From Salinivenus lutea (GTDB lineage: Bacteria; Bacteroidota; Rhodothermia; Rhodothermales; Salinibacteraceae), in assembly GCA_002894685.1 (NCBI GenBank), contig NCRC01000004.1, positions 1 through 64,000 on the forward strand: a stretch of DNA of 64,000 bases, in the 5' to 3' direction. Each line of letters starts with the position of its first letter. Position 1 is the stretch's first letter. Positions 9,727-17,200 of this stretch are shown here, piece after piece. The notes beneath the pieces are model-generated. The model worked only from the letters and a program-made list of their open reading frames with translations. It was not told where the DNA came from and searched no databases. The position numbers were made by a program, and so were the translations under genes.

Positions 9727-10602
9727 ATGTCGTCTCCTCGCCCCGTTCTCATCCTCGGCGCGGCGCGGTCCGGGACCAAGCTCCTGCGCCGCCTCCTCGG
9801 GACCGCCCCCGACGCCGCCGTGGTGCCGTACGGCGTGCCGGCCGTCTGGAAACGGGGATGTGAGGAGCACCCGCACGACGCCCTCCCGCGCTCCGCCTGC
9901 ACAGACGCGTCCGCCCGGCGCATCCGGGAGGCGCTTCAACAACTCGCACAGGGTCCCCCCGATGCCTCCTTCCTGATCGAAAAAACCTCGGCCAACACCC
10001 TGCGGGTGCCCTTCGTTGACGCTGTGTACCCGAACGCCCGCTTCGTGCATCTGGTGCGGGACGGGGTGGACGTCGTCGAATCGGCCCGGCGACGCTGGCA
10101 GGCGCGGCCCGGCCTGGCCTACCTCGTCCGCAAGGCCCTTTACCTCCGCGGCACGGGCCTGCGGCAGGGCCTCCGCTTCGTGTGGGATCGGCTCCGGGGC
10201 CTCGGCACCGCGTCGCCGTCCCTCTGGGGCCCCCACTACCCCGGCATGGCGAGCGACGCCGCCGCGCGCCCCCTGCTGGACGTCTGTGCAAAGCAGTGGC
10301 GGGCCTGCGTGGAGTCGACCCTCGATGCCCTCGACGCCCTGCCCGACGCACGGGTGCTATCGCTCCGCTACGAATCCCTGGTCCGCGACCCGCACTCGGT
10401 GGACCGCCTGGCCCGCTTTCTGGGCCTGTCGGACGCCGGGCCGATGCGGGCCGCGTACGACCAGGAGGTCGACGACACGTTCGTTGGACGGGGGCGCACC
10501 CGGCTCTCTGCCGCCGAGCGCGACCCCATCGCCCCAATCCTGCACGCCCCGCTGGCCCGACTCGGCTATCCGGCCCCGACCTCGACACGGGCCGCCACAT
10601 AG
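9727..10602 (+). CDS. PAPS-dependent sulfotransferase family protein
   Basis: Protein of 291 residues related to carbohydrate/N-sulfotransferases, which move sulfate from PAPS to a hydroxyl or amine. A P-loop-like 5'-phosphosulfate loop, LGAARSGTKLLRRLLG, lies at about residues 10-25. The 3'-phosphate-binding segment with FVHLVRDGVDVVESARRRW is at about 107-125, and a conserved LRYESLVRDP follows near 215. There is no signal peptide or membrane helix, so it probably acts in the cytoplasm on a lipid-linked or nucleotide sugar. It sits inside the glycan operon, while the opposite arm encodes PAPS synthesis. Acceptor unknown. Confidence 0.85.
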   Translation: MSSPRPVLILGAARSGTKLLRRLLGTAPDAAVVPYGVPAVWKRGCEEHPHDALPRSACTDASARRIREALQQLAQGPPDASFLIEKTSANTLRVPFVDAVYPNARFVHLVRDGVDVVESARRRWQARPGLAYLVRKALYLRGTGLRQGLRFVWDRLRGLGTASPSLWGPHYPGMASDAAARPLLDVCAKQWRACVESTLDALDALPDARVLSLRYESLVRDPHSVDRLARFLGLSDAGPMRAAYDQEVDDTFVGRGRTRLSAAERDPIAPILHAPLARLGYPAPTSTRAAT

Positions 10603-10663
10603 CCCCTCGACCGTGGACCCATCCACTGCACGCCCGTTCGTTTGACCGTCCCCGTCACTGCCT

Positions 10664-11287
10664 GTGGGAAAACGCCTCTTCGATCTCGTCTCGGCGTCGG
10701 CGCTTTTGCTGGCTGCCGCCCCGATCCTCGCGCTCGCGGCTCTGGCCATCTACCTGGAGAGTGGACGCCCAGTCGTGTTCGTCCAGACCCGCGTGGGACA
10801 AAACGGGCGGCTGTTTTCCCTGTACAAGCTCCGTTCGCTCCCGACCGGCCCGCGCGACGCAACCGAGCACACCCCAGAGCCGCTCGCGGTGGGCCGCTGG
10901 CTTCGCCGGTGGGGCCTGGATGAACTGCCCCAGCTCTGGAACGTCCTCCGCGACGAGATGAGTCTCGTCGGCCCCCGCCCCGTCCTTCCCCCCGAAGCCC
11001 GCGGGTACACCGAGCCCCAGCGGGGACGCCTCGACGTCAGGCCGGGCCTCACCGGCTGGGCGCAAATCCACGGCCGCAATGCCCTGCCGTGGGCCGAGCG
11101 CATCGAGTACGACCTGTGGTACGTCGAGCACGCCGGGCCGTGGACCGACCTAAAAATCCTGCTCTACACCCCGGTCGTCCTGGTGTCCGGCACGGGGGTG
11201 CGCGGTCCCGGCGACCGGGACCCGTCCGCACACGAGGTGCGACGGGACGCCGACGAGGCCCCTACCGCCGATGCGCCCGAGACCTAG
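10664..11287 (+). CDS. Small PglC/WcaJ-type phosphoglycosyl transferase
   Basis: Monotopic phosphoglycosyl transferase of 207 residues that would move a sugar-1-phosphate from a UDP-sugar to undecaprenyl phosphate, starting glycan assembly on the inner membrane. The KRLFDLVSA motif followed by one re-entrant hydrophobic helix (about residues 8-30), then LYKLRS, DELPQLWNVL, the SLVGPRP motif and RPGLTGWAQIHGRN are all present. The start is a GTG, since the family motif begins two residues later. The length matches PglC rather than the 460-residue WcaJ type. It begins 61 bases after the sulfotransferase and its stop is 2 bases before the next glycosyltransferase start. Confidence 0.93.
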   Translation: MGKRLFDLVSASALLLAAAPILALAALAIYLESGRPVVFVQTRVGQNGRLFSLYKLRSLPTGPRDATEHTPEPLAVGRWLRRWGLDELPQLWNVLRDEMSLVGPRPVLPPEARGYTEPQRGRLDVRPGLTGWAQIHGRNALPWAERIEYDLWYVEHAGPWTDLKILLYTPVVLVSGTGVRGPGDRDPSAHEVRRDADEAPTADAPET

Positions 11288-11289
11288 CC

Positions 11290-12492
11290 ATGCACATCGT
11301 CTGCCTGTACTTTCATTACGCGTCGCCGGACTGTCCCTCGGGCGGCCGAGCGTACTCCCTCCTCCGCGCCCTCGGGCGGGAGCATCGAGTGACGGTCTTC
11401 ACCGGGGCCCATTACCACACGCTCCGGCAGACGCAGGCGTACGACTGGGCCCCGCCGGGCGTCCGCGTCCGGATGCTGGACGTCCCCTACACCAATGCGA
11501 TGTCCTCCCTTCAGCGGCTCACGGCCTACACCACCTTTCCGCTGTGGGCCGGCGCCCAGGCCGCTCGCGTGCCCGACGCGGACCTGGTGTACGCCATCTC
11601 CACGCCCCTCACCACCCCCATGGCGGCGGCCGTCGCAGCACGCATACAGGGCGTGCCGTGGGTGCTAGAGGTCCGCGACCTGTGGCCCGACGTGCCCATC
11701 CAAATGGGAGCCCTGCCCTCGCCCCTGCTCCGGCGCCCCCTCCGATGGGCTGAGCACGGGCTCTACCACGACGCCGCCCACGTCATCACCGTCTCCCCCG
11801 ACATGACGTCCCACATCGAGCAACACGGCGTGCCCGCTGCGCAGGTCACCACCCTTCCACAGGGAACCGACCCCGCCCTGCTCGACAGCCCGGACGCCCC
11901 CGCATCTTCCGACCTCCGCCGCGCCCACGACCTCGGAGCCGGCCCCGTCGTCCTGTACGCCGGCGCCTTCGGCCGGGCCAACGACATTCCGACGCTCCTC
12001 GCCGCCGCCGAGCGCCTGGCTGGCCGGTCCGACGCGCTCTTCGTGTTTATTGGACATGGGTATTACGAGGCCGAGATTGAGGCGGCGGCCCACCGCCTCC
12101 CACATGTCCGACGCATTCCCGCGCAGCCGCGTCATCGCATGATGCCGTGGTTCCGACTGGCGACCGTCTCGCTCGTCTCGTTCCTCGACCGTCCGGTGCT
12201 GGGCACCAACGCTCCCGCCAAGCTCTTCGACAGCCTCGCCGCCGATACCCCCGTCCTCGTGACCAACCCCGGCTGGATGACCCGCTTCGTTCAGCGCCAC
12301 GACTGCGGATGGGTTGTGCCTCCGTCCTCCCCCGCCGCCCTCGCCACTCGGATTGCGCAGGTGGTCGATGCGCCGGACACCGCCCGGGCCGCGGGGCGCC
12401 GCGGCGGCGCCATCGTCCGCACACGGTACGACCGGTCCCAGCAGGCGGACACCCTCGCGTCAATTTTCCGAACCGCCGTGGCCGCCTCCTAG
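11290..12492 (+). CDS. Glycosyltransferase family 4 (GT-B fold)
   Basis: Cytoplasmic retaining glycosyltransferase of 400 residues that probably extends the lipid-linked sugar made by the preceding gene. The N-terminal domain begins MHIVCLYFHYASPDCPSGGR. The C-terminal nucleotide-binding domain begins near LYAGAFGRANDIPTLL, followed by the acceptor/donor region FDSLAADTPVLV, in the position where many GT4 enzymes carry an EAMA-like E-x7-E motif. The ATG at 11290 gives the expected GT4 start two bases after the phosphoglycosyl transferase stop; in-frame sequence further upstream overlaps that gene and is unconserved. WbuB/PglA-type N-acetylhexosamine transfer is a plausible role but the sugar cannot be read from sequence. 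Confidence 0.9.
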   Translation: MHIVCLYFHYASPDCPSGGRAYSLLRALGREHRVTVFTGAHYHTLRQTQAYDWAPPGVRVRMLDVPYTNAMSSLQRLTAYTTFPLWAGAQAARVPDADLVYAISTPLTTPMAAAVAARIQGVPWVLEVRDLWPDVPIQMGALPSPLLRRPLRWAEHGLYHDAAHVITVSPDMTSHIEQHGVPAAQVTTLPQGTDPALLDSPDAPASSDLRRAHDLGAGPVVLYAGAFGRANDIPTLLAAAERLAGRSDALFVFIGHGYYEAEIEAAAHRLPHVRRIPAQPRHRMMPWFRLATVSLVSFLDRPVLGTNAPAKLFDSLAADTPVLVTNPGWMTRFVQRHDCGWVVPPSSPAALATRIAQVVDAPDTARAAGRRGGAIVRTRYDRSQQADTLASIFRTAVAAS

Positions 12493-12569
12493 CCGGATCG
12501 CCCGGTTGAGGACGACGGGGACCGCCTCTATTATTGAACCACTGCTCCGCCACCGACTCCCTGCCGCTT

Positions 12570-14117
12570 GTGTCGTCGCTTTTCGCCGCCATTCGCCAAC
12601 AGCTTTCCACGAAGTCGCTCGAGCATCCGCGGCGGTGGGCCCTGTTTCTCCTGGACTGCCTTCTGGTGTACGGGAGCCTGGCCGCAAGCCTCGCGATTCA
12701 GTCCGGGCGCATGCAGGTTCCCTCCACGCCCCCGTGGGCCGACGCGGTTCACCTGACCCTGCTGACGTACGTGGGCGGACTGGTGATCGGGGGGCTGTAT
12801 CGGTGGGACGTGCGCGAGATGCACCTCGCGGAATTTCTCCGGGCGGCGGCGGTGCTTCTGATCGCCTGGGTGGGGGCAATGGGCCTGTCGTACCTCGTCG
12901 CCCCAGAGCCCCCGCTCCCCCGAAGTGCCATGAGCATCTTCGGGCTTCTGGCCCTCGTGGCCATTCTCGGAAGCCGGGCCGTGGTGCGCCACGTGCTGGA
13001 GTGGGGGGCCGACTCGCCCCATCCTCCGCACCCTCCCCCGGACCCGCTCACCCTCCACGACCTCGTCTCGCGCGAGCCGGTGCGCATCGACCGCGAGGCG
13101 CTGCGGAACGACCTCTCCGACCGCACGGTCCTTGTCACCGGCGCCGGCGGGTCGATCGGCACGGAGCTCTGCAAGCAGCTCACGGCCCTCCACCCGTTTC
13201 GCCTCGTGCTCGTCGACATCAGCGAGTACAACCTGTACCAGCTCAAGAACACCCTCCGGAACGCCTCCTTCGAGGGCGAGATCGAGTTCTGCATCGGCGA
13301 CGTGCGGGACGAGACGGTCGTGGACGGCTTGTTCGACCGCACCCGGCCCGACGTCGTGCTTCACACCGCCGCGTACAAGCACGTGCCCCTCCTGGAGCGC
13401 CACCCGGCAGAGGCGTTTCGCAACAATACGATGGCGACGGTTCACCTCCTGCGCCTCTGCGAAGAGTACGACACCGAGCAGTTCGTTTTCGTCTCGACCG
13501 ACAAGGCTGTCGAGCCGACGAGCGTCCTCGGCGCCACGAAGCGGCTGGCCGAATGGTACGTGCAGGCCGCGACCTCGCGCGTGCACCGCTCCATCGTCCG
13601 GTTCGGCAACGTGTTCGGGAGCCAGGGCAGCGTCGTCCCACGGTTCGAGCGTCAGTTGGCCAACGGGGAGCCCGTCACCGTCACGCATCCGGACATGGAG
13701 CGGTACTTTATGAGTACCGACGAGGCCTGTGGCCTCACCCTGCAGACCCTTCTCTTTGACGACGCGCCGGTCTACTGCTTCGAAATGGGCACCCCAATCA
13801 AGATCGACCGGCTCGCCCGGACACTGGTGCGCCGATGGTACCCGCAGGTCGACCCGGACACGATGATCGAGTACGTGGGGCGACGGCCCGGCGAGAAGTT
13901 TAGCGAGTCCCTGGTGATGCCCTACGAAACCTCCCACGCCACACCCCACGACAGCATCGTGGGCCTCCGCGGCAGCGCCCCCCACAGCCGGACCGAACTC
14001 GAAGTCTACTTCCGGCACCTGCAAACGCTCTCCGACTCCTCCGGCCCCCAGGCCCGCCTCCGCCGCGCCCTGTTTGCGGACTCGTTAGAAACCTCCCTGG
14101 ACGACGTGTCCCGGTAG
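12570..14117 (+). CDS. PglF/CapD/WbpM-like membrane UDP-sugar 4,6-dehydratase, short form
   Basis: Membrane-bound SDR that should produce a UDP-4-keto-6-deoxy-GlcNAc intermediate. About 515 residues: four hydrophobic helices (about 20-135), then the catalytic domain with GAGGSIGTELC and VSTDKAVEP. Larger relatives of 600-670 residues carry an extra CoA-binding-like Rossmann domain after the helices; this one goes almost directly to the catalytic domain. At the active-site Y/M-x3-K position the sequence is L320-GAT-K324, so neither Tyr nor the WbpM-type Met is present. A GTG at 12570 was taken as start; a TTG at 12534 is the alternative. It could supply the keto sugar for the DegT aminotransferase. 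Confidence 0.88.
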   Translation: MSSLFAAIRQQLSTKSLEHPRRWALFLLDCLLVYGSLAASLAIQSGRMQVPSTPPWADAVHLTLLTYVGGLVIGGLYRWDVREMHLAEFLRAAAVLLIAWVGAMGLSYLVAPEPPLPRSAMSIFGLLALVAILGSRAVVRHVLEWGADSPHPPHPPPDPLTLHDLVSREPVRIDREALRNDLSDRTVLVTGAGGSIGTELCKQLTALHPFRLVLVDISEYNLYQLKNTLRNASFEGEIEFCIGDVRDETVVDGLFDRTRPDVVLHTAAYKHVPLLERHPAEAFRNNTMATVHLLRLCEEYDTEQFVFVSTDKAVEPTSVLGATKRLAEWYVQAATSRVHRSIVRFGNVFGSQGSVVPRFERQLANGEPVTVTHPDMERYFMSTDEACGLTLQTLLFDDAPVYCFEMGTPIKIDRLARTLVRRWYPQVDPDTMIEYVGRRPGEKFSESLVMPYETSHATPHDSIVGLRGSAPHSRTELEVYFRHLQTLSDSSGPQARLRRALFADSLETSLDDVSR

Positions 14118-14237
14118 AGTCGAGCCGGCCGGGCTCTCCGCACGGGGCCGCACGGCCGCCCGGCTTGTTATGTCGCGTTCTGTCCGGGACCTTTCAGTGC
14201 ATCTCCTCCACTACCTTCATCTCCTCCATCGCACGGC

Positions 14238-17200
14238 ATGCCGAGTGTCACGATCATTCGGCCCCTCCTGCTCTGGGCGTGCCTGGCGGCTCTGCTCGTC
14301 CCCCCGGCCCTCGGACAGTCCTACGACGCCTCGTGGTACGATCCCGAGGCCCCGCACGTCAAGATTCAGGTGGTGGAGGATGGCGTGTACCGCGTCACGG
14401 GCGAGGAGCTGAGCCCGGCGCTCCCCCCGAACACAACGCTCGACGACCTTGCGCCCGGCACGCTTCGCCTTCTGGAGAACGGATCCGAAATCCCGATCCA
14501 CGTGACAGGGGGCGCGGATGGGACGTTCGACGCCGACGATGCGATCGAGTTTGTGGGGCAGCGCAACCGAGGCACCGACGAGCGCTGGGCCTACGAGGAG
14601 CCCTCCGATCAGAGCAGCGCCTACCGCAGCCTCTACGCCGACACCACCACCTACTGGCTGACCTGGGGCGGCGCCGAGGGCGAGCGGTACAGCCCCCCTT
14701 CCCCTGCGTCGCAGTCACCCACGACGGCCCTCCGGGACACCGTACACCTGGAACAGGACAACACGTACTACTTCGGGCGCAGCTTCGAGAGTAGCGACGC
14801 GTACTACACCCGCTCCGAGGACTACTACTGGCGCGAATTCTCCCACACGAACCCCGACACGATCTCGGCCACCTACACCCTGCCCGTGGCCCGCCGCACG
14901 GACAGCGCCGACGACCTACACGTGTCGGTCCGGCTCGGGACACAGTCGAACTCGTGTCATCGCGTGCGAGTGGAGGCGCGACTGGAACAGGACACGGGCT
15001 CGCCCGCCTTTGAGACGGTGACCTCGACCGAATGGCGCGGCTATGAGCGAAAGACGCTCCGGGCCGCGATCTCCCAGACCCGGGTCCCCGGCGACCTGGA
15101 CGTGCGCCTCACATCGTTCAATGACGGGTTCTCCGACCCCGACTGCCCCGACCCCGCCAGCACGCCCAACTTCATCCTCCTCGACTATCTGGAGGCCAAC
15201 TATGTGCGCCGCCTGGAGGCCCGCAACGGCGCCCAGCGCTTTGTGGCCCCCTCGGCCGGCGACGCGACCGTCTCGCTCACCGGCTACTCGGCCCCCTCCG
15301 TGCAGGTGTACAACCCGGCCGACGCCCACCGCTACACGGCCTCCACGTCCGGCGACACCGCCACGGTCTCGGTTGCGCCGTCTTCGTCTCACACGCCGTT
15401 CTGGGCCGTGGGGGCGGACGCGCTGAAGTCGCCCGCCGCCATCCAACGGGACGCCCCCAGCAACTGGTCGGTCGCCGACGCGCAGGGGGCCGACTACGTG
15501 ATCCTGACGACCAAAGCCCTCCGGCCCTCGGCCAACGCCCTGGCCGACTACCGGCGCGCGGAGCGGGGCTATGAGGTGGCCGTCGTGAACGTCCAGAACG
15601 TGTTCGACGAGTTCGACTACGGGCGTCCCACCCCTATCGCCATACAGCGCTTCGTGCACTCCCTGCGAGACTGGTCGCCGCAGCCGGACTTCCTGGCCAT
15701 CTACGGCGACGCGGAGTACCCGGTGGATCCCGGCCCCGCCGAGCCGCGGCCCGACTGGAGCGTTCCCTCGTTCGGCTATCCTCCCTCGGACGGGTGGTTC
15801 GCCATGCAGGCCGACGGGCCCGAGGACTGGTCCGAATCCCTGGCGGTGGGACGCATTCCGGTCCGCACCAACGCACAGGGCGAGCTGTTTCTCGACAAGC
15901 TGCAGACCTACGAGGACACCGAGCCCGCCGCCTGGCAGAAGCGCATGCTCCTCCTCGCCGGCGGCACGGATAAAAACGAACAGGAGGCCCTCCAATTCTA
16001 CTCCAACGAGTGGGGCGAACAGGCCACCGGCACCCCCGACACCCTCTACCCCGCCGGTATGGACACGCTCCGCTACTACAAACAGGTGGGCGACGCCCTC
16101 GACACGAGCTTCCAGGATTCCCTCTCCACCGACCTGCAGCGGGGCGCCGGCTGGCTCAGCTACTTCGGCCACTCGGCCGCCCAGACCTGGGAGATTGTGA
16201 CCGACCCGCCGGAAGAGTTCGACAATGCCGGGCGGCTGCCCGTCATCCTCTCGCTCGGCTGCAAAACCGGCTCGTTCGCCGGGGCGCGATTCGGGAGCAA
16301 CACGCGGCCGTCGCTCGGGGAACAGTTTGTCGTCGGGACACTGGCGGACGACGGCACCCCCATCGATGGGGCCCGGAACGGCGGCATCGCCCACTGGGGC
16401 ACCTCCGCCCTCGGCAACCGGCTGCCCTCCGCCCGCCTGGGCGACGCCCTCAACACCCGCGTCTTTGCCGACACCATGCGGGTCCTCGGCCGCGCCATCC
16501 GCGAGGCCAAGGCCGAAATTGCGAAGAACTTCGGCGAAAGCAGCACCTACCAGCGCCACCTGCTCACCTACGGCCTGCTGGGCGACCCGGCCACGCGCAT
16601 CGCCATCGCCGATCAGCCGGACGTCCAGGTGGCGGAGGACCAGATCAGCCTCTCTCCCTCCGCCCCGACGCCCTCCGAGCCGCTCGCTGTCGATGTAGAG
16701 GTCCAAAACTTCGGGCTCGTCCCCCGCGACAGCGTGGACTTCCGGCTGACCTGGCAGCGCCCCGACGGGTCGCAGACCGAGCGCACGCGCCGGCTTCCGC
16801 GCTTTGCCCTCACGACCACCGCCGAGCACACCTTCTCCCTCGACGAGCAGTCGCTGGGCACCAACACCTTCCGCGCCACAGTAGACGGCCCCGACCTGTA
16901 CGACGAGGCCAACGAACTCAACAATCAGGCCGCCACGGAACAGGTGGTCTTCGACACCGGCATCGACCTGATTCGCCCGACCGACCTGGGGCTGGTCCGC
17001 AGCCGCACGCCCCCCCTCCGCGTCAGCGTGCTTCGCCGGTCGGACGACCCCGTGCCCGTGCAGCTCCAGCTCGACACGGTGCCGGACTTCAGCTCGCCGA
17101 TGCGCCGATCGACCCGGATCGAGGCCGCCTCGGCTCAGATCGAGTGGCGCCCCGACGAGGCCCTGGAGGCGGGGACCTCCTACTACTGGCGCGCCCGCCC

